A DNA stretch of 64,000 nt from Citrobacter amalonaticus (GCF_018252635.1 NZ_JAGTXM010000001.1:310122-374121); one strand, 5' to 3'. Positions 16,247-25,291 are shown, counted from the stretch's first letter. Notes: generated by a model not told the origin, from the sequence alone. Numbers and translations: made by a program.

Positions 16247-16983
16247 AACTGACCCCGAACTTTTACCGCGATCGCGTCTGCCTGAATGTGCTGGCCGGTT
16301 CGAAAGAGAACGCCCGTGATATTTACGAGGCGGCGGAAGGTCATGTGCTGGTTGGCGTACTCTCCAAAAATTACCCGGATGTCGAAAGCGCCGTGGCGGA
16401 TATGCGCGACTACGCGAAGCTCATCGACAATGCGCTTTCCGTGGGGCTGGGCGCGGGCGATCCGAACCAGTCGGCGATGGTCAGTGAAATCTCCCGCCTG
16501 GTTCAGCCGCAGCATGTCAACCAGGTGTTCACCGGCGTGGCAACCAGCCGCGCTCTGCTCGGGCAGAGTGAGACGGTGGTTAACGGTCTGGTATCACCAA
16601 CCGGTACGCCCGGTCTGGTAAAAATTTCTACCGGGCCGCTGAGCAGTAAAGCGGCGGACGGCATTGTCCCGGTCGAAACGGCTATTGCCTTGCTGAAAGA
16701 TATGGGCGGGAGCTCAATCAAATACTTCCCGATGGGCGGTCTGAAATGTCGTGACGAATTTAAAGCCGTCGCGGAAGCCTGCGCGCGTCATGATTTCTGG
16801 CTGGAGCCAACCGGCGGGATCGATCTGGAAAACTACGCGGAGATTCTGCAAATTGCTCTCGATGCTGGTGTCAGTAAAATCATTCCTCACATTTATAGTT
16901 CTATTATTGATAAGGTAAGTGGAAACACCCGTCCGGACGATGTGCGCCAGTTGCTTGCGCTGACCCGGGCGTGTGTAGGTTAA
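16243..16983 (+). CDS. KDGP/KDPG-type aldolase (DgaF-like, EF_0839 type)
   Basis: A 246-residue class I aldolase. The Schiff-base lysine is most likely K160 in SSIKYFPMGG, followed by GLKCRDEF and the substrate-phosphate loop LEPTGGIDLENY. Expected to cleave a 2-keto-3-deoxy-6-phospho sugar acid to pyruvate and glyceraldehyde 3-phosphate, the step after the DgaE-like enzyme. It shares an ATGA overlap with that gene and lies 16 bp before the regulator. Confidence 0.88.
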   Translation: MKLTPNFYRDRVCLNVLAGSKENARDIYEAAEGHVLVGVLSKNYPDVESAVADMRDYAKLIDNALSVGLGAGDPNQSAMVSEISRLVQPQHVNQVFTGVATSRALLGQSETVVNGLVSPTGTPGLVKISTGPLSSKAADGIVPVETAIALLKDMGGSSIKYFPMGGLKCRDEFKAVAEACARHDFWLEPTGGIDLENYAEILQIALDAGVSKIIPHIYSSIIDKVSGNTRPDDVRQLLALTRACVG

Positions 16984-16999
16984 AAACGAGGAGAGAGAT

Positions 17000-18910
17000 G
17001 TGCGATTCCCCAACCAACGTTTGGCGCAACTGTTTACTATGTTGCAAAACGAGACGCTGCCGCAGGATGAGCTGGCGCAGCGGTTGTCGGTTTCCACTCG
17101 AACTGTTCGTGCCGATATTACTGCGCTCAACGCCCTGCTGACTCAGCACGGCGCGCAGTTTATCCTTAGCCGGGGCAACGGTTATCAGCTCAGGATCGAT
17201 GACCTGGCAAGCTTTCAGTCTCTGCAATCGCAGCAGCCCAGCGCGCTGCGAATTCCGCGCACCAGCCAGGAACGAGTGCATTATCTGATGGTGCGCTTTC
17301 TGACATCCGCCTTTTCTCTCAAACTCGAAGATTTAGCTGATGAATGGTTTGTCAGTCGGGCGACCTTGCAAAACGACATGACAGAAGTGCGGGAATGGCT
17401 GCAACGCTATCACCTGACGCTGGAAACACGTCCACGACATGGCATGAAATTGTTCGGCAGCGAGATGGCGATCCGCGCCTGCCTGACCGACCTTCTCTGG
17501 ACGCTGGCGCAGCAGGATCCTGCCAACCCGCTGGTGACCGAAGAGGCGCTATATGCCGGGGTACCGTCTCAGCTTCAACCTCTGCTTGAGGAGATCTTCA
17601 ACCGCTTCCATATACGCCTGACTGACGAAGGCGAATTGTTTTTACGCCTGTACTGCGCGGTCGCGGTACGCCGTATCAGCGAAGGGTATCCGCTGTCGGA
17701 ATTCACCAACGAAGAGGTGGAAGAGAACGTGTGCCTGGCAGCGCGTGAGATTGCGGCTGTCGTGCAGCATCTGGCAAATCATCCGCTGTCCGCGTCAGAA
17801 GAGAACTGGCTGAAGGTGCATATCGCGGCGCGGCAGGTGCAGGAGATCGCTCCCAGTGCCATCAATGCCGACGATGAAGAAGCGCTGGTCAATTACATCC
17901 TGCGGTTTATCAACAGTCAGTATAATTATAACCTGTTGAATGATAAGCAGCTTCATGCGGATTTGCTCACCCATATCAAAACGATGATCACCCGGGTACG
18001 CTATCAGATCATGATTCCGAACCCGCTGCTGGAGAACATCAAGCAGCACTATCCCATGGCATGGGATATGACGCTGGCGGCGGTCTCCAGTTGGGGCAAG
18101 TACACCCCTTACGCTATCAGCGAAAATGAGATCGGCTTTCTGGTGTTGCATATCGGCGTTGGGCTTGAGCGTAGTTACAACATCGGCTACCAGCGGCAAC
18201 CAAAAGTTCTGTTGGTTTGTGACGCAGGAAATGCGATGGTGCGGATGATTGAAGCGGTACTGGCGCGCAAATATCCACAGATTGAGATTGTAAACACGCT
18301 GACGCTGCGCGATTACGAACAGCGTGAAAGTATCGCAGAGGACTTTGTGATCGCCACCGCGCGGATCGGTGAGAAAGACAAGCCGGTCGTGCAGATTGCC
18401 CCGTTCCCCACTGACTATCAACTGGAGCAAATTGGTAAGTTGGTGCTGGTGGACAGAACCCGCCCATGGATGCTGAACAAATACTTCGATGCCGCGCATT
18501 TTCGTATTATCGAAGGCGAAATAGACCAGCAGACGCTGTTTAAAACCTTGTGCGATCAGTTGCAGAGTGAAGGGTTTGTCGACGCGGAATTCCTCGACTC
18601 GGTAGTAGAACGTGAAGCGATTGTCAGCACGATGCTCGGTGACAGCATTGCACTGCCGCACGCGCTCGGACTACTGGCGAAAAAAACGGTGGTCTACACG
18701 GTGCTCGCCCCGCAGGGCATCGCCTGGGGTGACGAAACCGCGCACGTCATCTTTTTACTCGCTATCAGTAAAAGCGAGTATGAAGAGGCCATGGCCATCT
18801 ACGATATTTTCGTCACTTTCCTGCGTGAACGCGCCATGACGCGACTGTGCGGCAGCCAGAACTTCGCCGAGTTTAAAGCGGTGGCGATGGAGTGCGTGAG
18901 TCGTTTTTGA
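17000..18910 (+). CDS. LicR/MtlR-type transcription activator with PRD, EIIB and EIIA domains
   Basis: A 636-residue PTS-controlled regulator. Order seen: N-terminal winged HTH (LPQDELAQRLSVSTRTVRAD, about 17-36), a second HTH/Mga segment (80-160), PRD1 (about 190-290), PRD2 (about 295-390), a GatB-like EIIB domain with C407 in VLLVCDAGNAM, and an EIIA(Fru/Mtl)-like domain with H554 in GDSIALPHAL. The DNA-binding HTH makes it an activator of promoters rather than an RNA antiterminator. In PRD1 the first usual His appears to be Arg (FLRLYCAVAVRRI), while PRD2 keeps LLTHIK and LVLHIG. Start is GTG 17000 after GAGGAGAG; the ATG at 16998 is out of frame. Last gene of the operon. Confidence 0.88.
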   Translation: MRFPNQRLAQLFTMLQNETLPQDELAQRLSVSTRTVRADITALNALLTQHGAQFILSRGNGYQLRIDDLASFQSLQSQQPSALRIPRTSQERVHYLMVRFLTSAFSLKLEDLADEWFVSRATLQNDMTEVREWLQRYHLTLETRPRHGMKLFGSEMAIRACLTDLLWTLAQQDPANPLVTEEALYAGVPSQLQPLLEEIFNRFHIRLTDEGELFLRLYCAVAVRRISEGYPLSEFTNEEVEENVCLAAREIAAVVQHLANHPLSASEENWLKVHIAARQVQEIAPSAINADDEEALVNYILRFINSQYNYNLLNDKQLHADLLTHIKTMITRVRYQIMIPNPLLENIKQHYPMAWDMTLAAVSSWGKYTPYAISENEIGFLVLHIGVGLERSYNIGYQRQPKVLLVCDAGNAMVRMIEAVLARKYPQIEIVNTLTLRDYEQRESIAEDFVIATARIGEKDKPVVQIAPFPTDYQLEQIGKLVLVDRTRPWMLNKYFDAAHFRIIEGEIDQQTLFKTLCDQLQSEGFVDAEFLDSVVEREAIVSTMLGDSIALPHALGLLAKKTVVYTVLAPQGIAWGDETAHVIFLLAISKSEYEEAMAIYDIFVTFLRERAMTRLCGSQNFAEFKAVAMECVSRF

Positions 18911-18957
18911 TGGGAGGGATAGGAAAGACGGAAAGCAGATGCTGTCCGCCATAGTGT

Positions 18958-19422
18958 TTACCGTAAATGATGGACAACCTGGTTGCTGCTGCCGCGCCAA
19001 ATCAGCGCCGGGTCTTTCAGATCCTGCATATATTTGCCGTCGACCAGCACGTTGATGAGATCCACAATCTGCATTTGCGCGGTGTTGAGCTCCTCTAGTT
19101 TATAGCCGGTCCACACCCAGATATCTTTGCCCGCACATTCAGCGCGAATGCGTTGCACCAGTTTTAGAATATCCGGTACGTTCTGTGGGTGAAGCGGATC
19201 GCCGCCGGAAAGGGAGATCCCCTGGCGGTGGATCCGCGTGTCGTTCAGATCGTTTATGATCTGGTCTTCCATTGCTTTTGTGAACGGCTGACCGGAATTC
19301 AGCCGCCAGGTGCTTTTGTTATAGCAACCGGGGCATTCGTGTACGCACCCTGAAACAAACAGAGTGCAGCGTGTACCGGGACCATTAACGATGTCGACGG
19401 GATAGTACTGATGATATTGCAT
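18958..19422 (-). CDS. nrdG: Anaerobic ribonucleotide reductase activating protein
   Basis: Radical SAM activase that installs the glycyl radical on NrdD. The iron-sulfur motif CVHECPGC (CxxxCxxC) is at about residues 26-33, and SLSGGDPLHP near 72 is the SAM-contacting GGD loop. The 154-residue product from ATG 19422 (MQYHQYYPVDIVNGPGTRC) equals E. coli NrdG; the frame extends further upstream into a REP element and is not used there. It follows nrdD on the minus strand, separated by REP units. Confidence 0.96.
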   Translation of the reverse strand: MQYHQYYPVDIVNGPGTRCTLFVSGCVHECPGCYNKSTWRLNSGQPFTKAMEDQIINDLNDTRIHRQGISLSGGDPLHPQNVPDILKLVQRIRAECAGKDIWVWTGYKLEELNTAQMQIVDLINVLVDGKYMQDLKDPALIWRGSSNQVVHHLR

Positions 19423-19441
19423 AGAGGATGTCCAGAAAGAA

Positions 19442-19527
19442 TGTAGGCCGGATAAGGTGCTTGCACCGTCATCCGGCAACATTGTGATGCCTGATGGCGA
19501 CGCGATGGTGTCTTATCAGGCCTACGG
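19442..19527. repeat. REP/BIME element between nrdD and nrdG
   Basis: Two units: GTAGGCCGGATAAGGTGC...GTCATCCGGC and GCCTGATGGCGAC...CTTATCAGGCCTAC. A REP inside an operon usually stabilises the upstream message and lowers expression of the downstream gene, here nrdG. Confidence 0.9.
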
Positions 19528-19543
19528 CCTTTGCAAACGGAAA

Positions 19544-21682
19544 TTACCCGATCTGCCCATTCCCTAAATGCTTAACGCGACGCTTCACTTCTTCCTGCTT
19601 ACCGGCGTTAAACGGACGCGCATCCGGGCTGCCTAAATAACCACATACGCGGCGGGTGACGGACACGCGTGCGGCGTCGTGGTTACCACATTTCGGACAG
19701 GTGAAGCCTTTACTGGTGCACTCGAACTCACCGGTAAAGCCGCATTCATAGCATTCATCGATTGGCGTGTTGGTGCCGTAATACGGCACATGCTGATAGC
19801 TGTAGTCCCAGACATCTTCCAGCGCTTTCAGATTGTGCTGGATGTTCGGGTATTCGCCATAGCAAATGAAGCCGCCGCTCGCCAGCGGCGGATAAGGCGC
19901 TTCGAAATCGATTTTGTCGTACGGGTTTACCTTCTTCTCTACATCAAGGTGGAAACTGTTGGTGTAGTAGCCTTTATCGGTAACGCCAGGCACAACGCCA
20001 AACTCGGCGGTATCCAGACGGCAGAAGCGATCGCACAGGTTTTCACTCGGCGTGCTGTACAGGCTGAAGCCGTAGCCGGTCTCTTCTTTCCACTTATCGA
20101 CGGCCCGACGCAGATGCTCAACAATGGCAACCGCTTTCGCGCGCAGCACTTCGCTGTCATACAGATGCGTATCGCCAAACAGGGCGTTAATGGTTTCGTG
20201 AATACCGATATAACCCAGTGAGATTGACGCGCGACCATTTTTGAAGATATCCGCGATATCATCATCGGCTTTCAGACGTACGCCGCAGGCACCTTCCATA
20301 TACAGGATCGGCGCGACGCGGGCTTTAACGCCTTCCAGACGGGCGATACGGGTCATCAGCGCTTTACGCGCCAGCGTCAGGCGATCGTCCAGCAGCTTCC
20401 AGAACGTTGGCTCATCACCGCCCGCTTCCAGCGCGATACGCGGCAGGTTAAGGCTGATCACGCCGAGGTTGTTACGCCCATCGTGAATCTGTTCGCCTTT
20501 CTCGTTTTCCCATACGCCGAGGAAACTGCGGCAGCCCATCGGGGTTTTGAACGAACCGGTGACTTTCACGACCTGATCGTAGTTCAGGATGTCCGGATAC
20601 ATGCGCTTGCTGGCACATTCCAGCGCCAGCTGTTTAATGTCGTAGTTCGGATCGCCAAATTTGTGGTTCAGGCCGTCGCGGATCGCAAACACCAGTTTCG
20701 GGAACACGGCGGTTTTGCGATTTTTGCCCAGACCGGCGATGCGGTTACGCAGAATGGACTGCTGAATCAGGCGTGATTCCCAACTGGTACCGAGGCCGAA
20801 ACCAAAGGTCACGAACGGCGTCTGGCCGTTGGCGGTATGCAGCGTATTGACTTCATATTCCAGAGACTGAAAGGCGTCGTAGCACTCTTTCTCGGTACGG
20901 GAATGCGCGTAGCCGTCGGCATCCGGAATTTGCCACTCTTCCGCCGTTTTACGGTGCTTGTTAAAGCTGGCTGTCACGAATGGCGCCAGTACTTCATCAA
21001 TACGGTTAATGGTGGTGCCGCCGTAAATATGGCTGGCGACCTGCGCGATGATTTGCGCGGTCACGGCGGTAGCGGTAGAGATTGATTTTGGCGGCTCGAT
21101 CTCCGCGTTACCCATCTTAAAGCCCTGCGTCAGCATCCCTTTGAGATCGATCAGCATGCAGTTGAACATCGGGAAGAACGGGGAATAGTCGAGATCATGA
21201 TAGTGAATATCACCTCGCTCGTGCGCCTGTACCACATCACGCGGCAGCAGATGCTGGCGGGCGTAGTGTTTGGCGACGATACCGGCCAGCAGGTCGCGCT
21301 GGGTCGGGATGACTTTACTGTCTTTATTGGCGTTTTCATTGAGCAGCGCGGAGTTGGTTTGCTCCACCAGGCCGCGAATTTCCTGGTTCAGACGACCGCG
21401 TTTCTCACGCTGAATATCACGGTCATGGCGATATTCAATGTAGGCGCGTGCCAGTTGCTTGTAAGGGCCTGACATCAGTTGGTTTTCAACCGCCGTCTGG
21501 ATCTCATTAATATCGACCTGGCTACGCGTGTCCATCTGGCTACTAACGACTTCTGCGACGGTGGCGCAGTAATCTGCGTCATCGACTCCCGCTGCTTTAG
21601 CTGCACGCAGAATGGCTTCTTTGATGCGCTCTGATTTAAACGGCACTTTACAGCCATCTCGTTTCATCACATGCGGTGTCAT
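19544..21682 (-). CDS. nrdD: Anaerobic ribonucleoside-triphosphate reductase, class III
   Basis: Reduces NTPs to dNTPs without oxygen. The 712-residue protein has an N-terminal ATP cone (MTPHVMKRDGCKVPFKSERI), the active-site region with QTPFVTFGFGLGTSW near 290, the zinc site CYECG...CPKCG near 644-666, and the glycyl radical loop RRVCGYLGSPDARPF at the C terminus. The start at ATG 21682 follows GGAG at 6 nt; a GTG two codons upstream is less likely. Controlled from the 409-bp upstream gap with FNR and NrdR-like sites. Confidence 0.97.
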   Translation of the reverse strand: MTPHVMKRDGCKVPFKSERIKEAILRAAKAAGVDDADYCATVAEVVSSQMDTRSQVDINEIQTAVENQLMSGPYKQLARAYIEYRHDRDIQREKRGRLNQEIRGLVEQTNSALLNENANKDSKVIPTQRDLLAGIVAKHYARQHLLPRDVVQAHERGDIHYHDLDYSPFFPMFNCMLIDLKGMLTQGFKMGNAEIEPPKSISTATAVTAQIIAQVASHIYGGTTINRIDEVLAPFVTASFNKHRKTAEEWQIPDADGYAHSRTEKECYDAFQSLEYEVNTLHTANGQTPFVTFGFGLGTSWESRLIQQSILRNRIAGLGKNRKTAVFPKLVFAIRDGLNHKFGDPNYDIKQLALECASKRMYPDILNYDQVVKVTGSFKTPMGCRSFLGVWENEKGEQIHDGRNNLGVISLNLPRIALEAGGDEPTFWKLLDDRLTLARKALMTRIARLEGVKARVAPILYMEGACGVRLKADDDIADIFKNGRASISLGYIGIHETINALFGDTHLYDSEVLRAKAVAIVEHLRRAVDKWKEETGYGFSLYSTPSENLCDRFCRLDTAEFGVVPGVTDKGYYTNSFHLDVEKKVNPYDKIDFEAPYPPLASGGFICYGEYPNIQHNLKALEDVWDYSYQHVPYYGTNTPIDECYECGFTGEFECTSKGFTCPKCGNHDAARVSVTRRVCGYLGSPDARPFNAGKQEEVKRRVKHLGNGQIG

Positions 21683-21709
21683 GATCACTCCATAATGTAT
21701 AAGAACAGG

Positions 21710-21718
21710 TTATCCACA
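21710..21718 (+). promoter_or_regulatory. Consensus DnaA box upstream of nrdD (proximal)
   Basis: TTATCCACA, an exact match to the high-affinity DnaA box, 28 bp before the nrdD start. A second identical box lies 78 bp further upstream. Confidence 0.55.
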
Positions 21719-21787
21719 GAGGCTCGGGAAGCATTGATATGGTTATTCATCTCTCTATCCAATCACTTCCCGTAATCCAGTCCCATG

Positions 21788-21796
21788 TTATCCACA
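21788..21796 (+). promoter_or_regulatory. Consensus DnaA box upstream of nrdD (distal)
   Basis: Second exact TTATCCACA in the same orientation. DnaA control is known for the aerobic nrdAB operon; whether it acts here is not known. Confidence 0.55.
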
Positions 21797-21847
21797 AAGT
21801 CACCCTGACTGTGGACATCATCGTTGTTTTAAATGTAGTTGATTAAT

Positions 21848-21889
21848 ACAACATGTTGGGGCGGATTGCATTTTAAGTTCTATATATAG
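21848..21889 (-). promoter_or_regulatory. Candidate tandem NrdR boxes
   Basis: CTATATATAG (21880-21889) matches the core of the NrdR consensus, and CAACATGTTG (21848-21857) matches 8 of 10 core bases. Centres are 32 bp apart, three helical turns, the usual NrdR pairing. Confidence 0.7.
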
Positions 21890-21902
21890 TGATTTGCATC
21901 AA
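21889..21902. promoter_or_regulatory. FNR site, proximal to nrdD
   Basis: GTGATTTGCATCAA matches TTGAT-N4-ATCAA at 9 of 10 positions and abuts the NrdR box. Its centre is 31 bp from a second FNR-like site, as expected for a class II plus upstream pair. Confidence 0.75.
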
Positions 21903-21919
21903 AAGTGTTTGCGATTTTT

Positions 21920-21933
21920 TTGATATAGCGCAA
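21920..21933. promoter_or_regulatory. FNR-like site, distal to nrdD
   Basis: TTGATATAGCGCAA: perfect left half, 3 of 5 right-half matches to TTGAT-N4-ATCAA. Confidence 0.6.
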
Positions 21934-22046
21934 GGTAAAAAGCAGAGCGTACAGTTGGCGGGCGTTATAGCGATTGTAAATTGTGATAGAGAAAAATCTG
22001 ATTATTTATTCAGCAAAAACAGTCAGCTAAGGCAAACCAGGCATTC

Positions 22047-22074
22047 TGCCCGGAAAGGCGTCCTTCTCCGGGCA
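22047..22074 (-). terminator. Hairpin downstream of treC
   Basis: TGCCCGGA (22047-22054) pairs with TCCGGGCA (22067-22074), 17 bp past the treC stop on the minus strand. It lacks a clear T run. The rest of 21934-22090 shows nothing else recognisable. Confidence 0.5.
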
Positions 22075-22090
22075 AGAGGTGCTCAACTGA

Positions 22091-23746
22091 TTACTTCTGT
22101 AACCACCAGACAGCTTCGAAAGGACGCAGCGTCATCGCCGTCGGCTGTGGTGAAACTTCATCATAATTGTGCATCAGCACCTGCCAGTTGCCGCGGTATG
22201 ATTCCGGGCACCAGGCCTGACATTCACCGCTCAGATTGGCAATGACCAGCAGCGTTTGTCCCTGCCATTCGCGGCGGTAGCACCAGAGATGTGGGCTGTC
22301 CGGCAACAGATCATGATAGTCGCCCCTGCTCAACACCGGTTCTGCTTTACGCAGCGCAATCAGCCGTTGATAGGTGTAAAACACCGATGAATTATCGCCG
22401 AGCGCGTTCTCCACGTTGATGTCACCATAGTTATCGCACAACGGGATCCACGGTTCGCCCTGGCTGAAACCCGCGTTCTTACGGTTATCCCACTGCATTG
22501 GCGTACGACTGTTGTCACGGGATTTACTGGCGAGGATTGCCAGCAGTTCATTGGCATCGCGACCTTTTGCCCGCAACTCAGCAAACATGTTATGGCTTTC
22601 CACATCACGATAGTCGGTGATCCGGGTGAAATGAGGATTGGTCATGCCGATCTCTTCCCCCTGATAGATGTACGGTGTCCCCTGCATACCGTGCAGCACC
22701 ATTGCCAGCATTTTGGCTGCGGGAACCCTATATTCCCCTTCGTCGCCAAAGCGCGACACGATGCGCGGCTGATCGTGGTTACACCAGAACAGCGCATTCC
22801 ACGCGACGTTGTGCATCCCTTGTTGCCAGTGGCGAAACAGGGTCTTCAGTGCGACAAAATCGGGCTTTGCCAGCGTCCATTTCTCCCCATCGGGATAATC
22901 GACCTTCAGATGATGAAAATTAAAGGTCATCGACAGTTCGCTACCGTCCAGCGCGGCGTAGCGTTGGCAATGTTCCAGCGTGGTGGAAGACATTTCACCG
23001 ACCGTCATCAGCTTGCGCGGCGTAAAAACGTCGCGGTTCATCTCATGCAGAAATTCATGCGCCCGAGGCCCATCGGTATAAAAACGACGACCGTCGCCGT
23101 CCAGATCATTGGGGAAGCGCTGATCTTTGGAAATCAGATTGACGACGTCCAGGCGCAGGCCATCCACACCGCGATCGGCCCAGAATTCGCAAACTTTTTT
23201 CAGCTCGGCGCGGACGGCGGGATTTTCCCAGTTCAGATCCGCCTGTTCCGGGGCGAAGAGGTGCAGGTAATACTGTTCACTCTGTGCGTGCCATTGCCAG
23301 GCGTTGCCGCCAAACTTGGAACGCCAGTTGTTTGGCGGCGTATCGGGCGTGCCGTCGCGCCAGATGTAAAACTCGCGATAGGGGCTGTTTTTGTCGAGCG
23401 CCTCATGAAACCAGGCGTGCTGCGTGGAGGTGTGGTTAAACACCATGTCGAGAATAATGCGAATGCCGCGCGCTTTCGCCTGGGTCACCAGCTCATCGAA
23501 GTCATCCAGCGTTCCGTAGGCGGGATCGATAGCGGTGTAATTAGCGACATCGTAGCCGTTATCCACCTGCGGTGAGATATAAAACGGGGTCAGCCAGAGA
23601 GCATCCACGCCCAGTTTATGCAGATAATCGAGGCGCTGAGTCACGCCGCGTAAATCACCAGTGCCGCTGCCGGTCGTATCCTGAAAACTCTTTGGGTAGA
23701 TCTGGTAGATAACGCCGTTTTGCCACCAGTGGGGAAGGGTATTCAT
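22091..23746 (-). CDS. treC: Trehalose-6-phosphate hydrolase
   Basis: GH13 enzyme cleaving trehalose 6-phosphate, imported by TreB, into glucose and glucose 6-phosphate. Motifs: DMVFNHTS near residue 98, GLRLDVVNLISKD near 196 with the catalytic nucleophile Asp, GEMSST near 253 with the acid Glu, and WCNHDQPR near 316. The 551-residue length equals E. coli TreC from ATG 23746 (MNTLPHWWQNGVIYQ); an in-frame ATG ten codons upstream lacks family support. Second gene of treBC. Confidence 0.97.
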   Translation of the reverse strand: MNTLPHWWQNGVIYQIYPKSFQDTTGSGTGDLRGVTQRLDYLHKLGVDALWLTPFYISPQVDNGYDVANYTAIDPAYGTLDDFDELVTQAKARGIRIILDMVFNHTSTQHAWFHEALDKNSPYREFYIWRDGTPDTPPNNWRSKFGGNAWQWHAQSEQYYLHLFAPEQADLNWENPAVRAELKKVCEFWADRGVDGLRLDVVNLISKDQRFPNDLDGDGRRFYTDGPRAHEFLHEMNRDVFTPRKLMTVGEMSSTTLEHCQRYAALDGSELSMTFNFHHLKVDYPDGEKWTLAKPDFVALKTLFRHWQQGMHNVAWNALFWCNHDQPRIVSRFGDEGEYRVPAAKMLAMVLHGMQGTPYIYQGEEIGMTNPHFTRITDYRDVESHNMFAELRAKGRDANELLAILASKSRDNSRTPMQWDNRKNAGFSQGEPWIPLCDNYGDINVENALGDNSSVFYTYQRLIALRKAEPVLSRGDYHDLLPDSPHLWCYRREWQGQTLLVIANLSGECQAWCPESYRGNWQVLMHNYDEVSPQPTAMTLRPFEAVWWLQK

Positions 23747-23767
23747 AGTCAATTCCTGGTTATGCGA

Positions 23768-23785
23768 GGGGCGCAAATGCGCCCC
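23768..23785 (-). other. treB-treC intercistronic hairpin
   Basis: GGGGCGC, AAAT loop, GCGCCCC in the 47-bp gap. A perfect 7-bp stem without T run, likely to tune the ratio of the two messages. Confidence 0.65.
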
Positions 23786-23793
23786 GAATAAAA

Positions 23794-25215
23794 TCAGACA
23801 ATCTGCAGCGTGCCCTGACGGTATTTGCGCTGGTAAACAAACGAGGTCAGGACAATCGGGATGATGATGGAAATCGCCATCGCGACGGCGTATACCTGCC
23901 AGTAAGTCGGTTGGATGGAAAGGATGCCCGGCAGGCCGCCGACACCGATACCGTTTGCCATTACCCCGTACAGGCCACAGAGCAGGCCGGCGAGACCGGA
24001 GCCGATCATCGCGCAGAGCATCGGGAAGCGGTATTTCAGGTTGATACCGTACATCGCGGGCTCTGTGACGCCGAGATAGGCGGAGATCGCGGCAGGAACA
24101 GATATCTCGCGTTCGTTCTGTTTACGGCTGGCGATAATAATGCCCACCACCGCAGACGCCTGCGCGATGTTAGACAGGGCAATCAGCGGCCATACCGGCG
24201 TTCCCCCCATGCTTTGAATCATCTGCATATCAATGGCGAGCGTGGTCTGATGCACACCGGTAATCACCAGCGGGGCGTACAGGAAGCCGAACAGCGCGGC
24301 ACCAATCGGCGCGAAGCTGCCGGTCATCAGATGACGAACCGCAAAGGCCACACCGTCGCCAATTAAGCGGCCAAACGGACCGATCAGCGCATGGGCGAGG
24401 AAGACTGCGAGGATCAATGAACACACCGGTACCACAACGAGGTACAGATAATCCGGCACGATGCGTTTCAGGCGCGTTTCAATCATGCCCAGCGCCAGGC
24501 CGGCCAGCAGCGCCGGAATGACCTGTGCCTGATAGCCCACTTTCGCGATGGTGAAGAGGCCGAAGTTCCACACTTCCGGTATCTGTTGCCCCAACAGATA
24601 CGCGTTCATCAACTGTGGTGATACCAGCGTGACGCCAAGCACGATGCCGAGGATCGGCGTGCCGCCCATTTTTTTCACCGCCGACCAGCAGATACCCACC
24701 GGCAGATAGAAGAAGATGGCTTCGCCAATCAGCCACAGGAAGTCATAAATGGTTTTCAGCGCCGGATACATCTGCGCCAGCGTCTGGCCGTTGCTCATCG
24801 GCAGGTCGCCAATGACGTTGCGGAAACCTAAGATCAAACCTCCGCTGATTAGCGCCGGCAGCAGTGGGAAGAAGATTTCAGCAAAGTGAGAGATCAACTG
24901 CTCATGCCATTTCATGTTCTGGCGAGCCGCTTTTTTCGCTTGCTCTTTATCGGCGTGCGCCTGCCCGGTGGTGGCCAGCAGCGCCTTGTAGTATTCGCCG
25001 ACCTCGGTGCCAATGACCACCTGGAACTGACCGGCGTTGGTAAAGCAGCCTTTGACCATCGGTAAGGCTTCAATTTCTTTCGGTCTGGCGTTTGCTGGCT
25101 GATTCAGTACAAAGCGCAGGCGCGTAATACAGTGACTCACTGTGGCGATATTCTCTCGCCCGCCTACCAGCTCTATCAGCCGGTCAATATCCGCTTGTTT
25201 AACTTTGCTCATCAT
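23794..25215 (-). CDS. treB: Trehalose-specific PTS enzyme EIIBC
   Basis: Imports and phosphorylates trehalose; the EIIA partner is Crr (EIIA-Glc), encoded elsewhere. The EIIB domain has its phosphocysteine in VSHCITRLRFVL at about residue 29, and the EIIC domain spans about 110-470 with ten or so membrane segments and the GITEP-like motif LGVTEPAMYGIN near 390. The 473-residue length equals E. coli TreB. Tandem ATGs at the start. Promoter region carries a palindromic operator. Confidence 0.97.
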   Translation of the reverse strand: MMSKVKQADIDRLIELVGGRENIATVSHCITRLRFVLNQPANARPKEIEALPMVKGCFTNAGQFQVVIGTEVGEYYKALLATTGQAHADKEQAKKAARQNMKWHEQLISHFAEIFFPLLPALISGGLILGFRNVIGDLPMSNGQTLAQMYPALKTIYDFLWLIGEAIFFYLPVGICWSAVKKMGGTPILGIVLGVTLVSPQLMNAYLLGQQIPEVWNFGLFTIAKVGYQAQVIPALLAGLALGMIETRLKRIVPDYLYLVVVPVCSLILAVFLAHALIGPFGRLIGDGVAFAVRHLMTGSFAPIGAALFGFLYAPLVITGVHQTTLAIDMQMIQSMGGTPVWPLIALSNIAQASAVVGIIIASRKQNEREISVPAAISAYLGVTEPAMYGINLKYRFPMLCAMIGSGLAGLLCGLYGVMANGIGVGGLPGILSIQPTYWQVYAVAMAISIIIPIVLTSFVYQRKYRQGTLQIV

Positions 25216-25291
25216 GAAGCCTCGTGGCGATGATTGTGAAAGGGGGTTATGCGATGGCCACAGAGTATATCCGGGATAAAATTTTAAAAAT

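Noticed and set aside
22592-23575. 327-codon open frame on the plus strand
   Set aside because: Antisense to treC with no ribosome site or recognisable protein.
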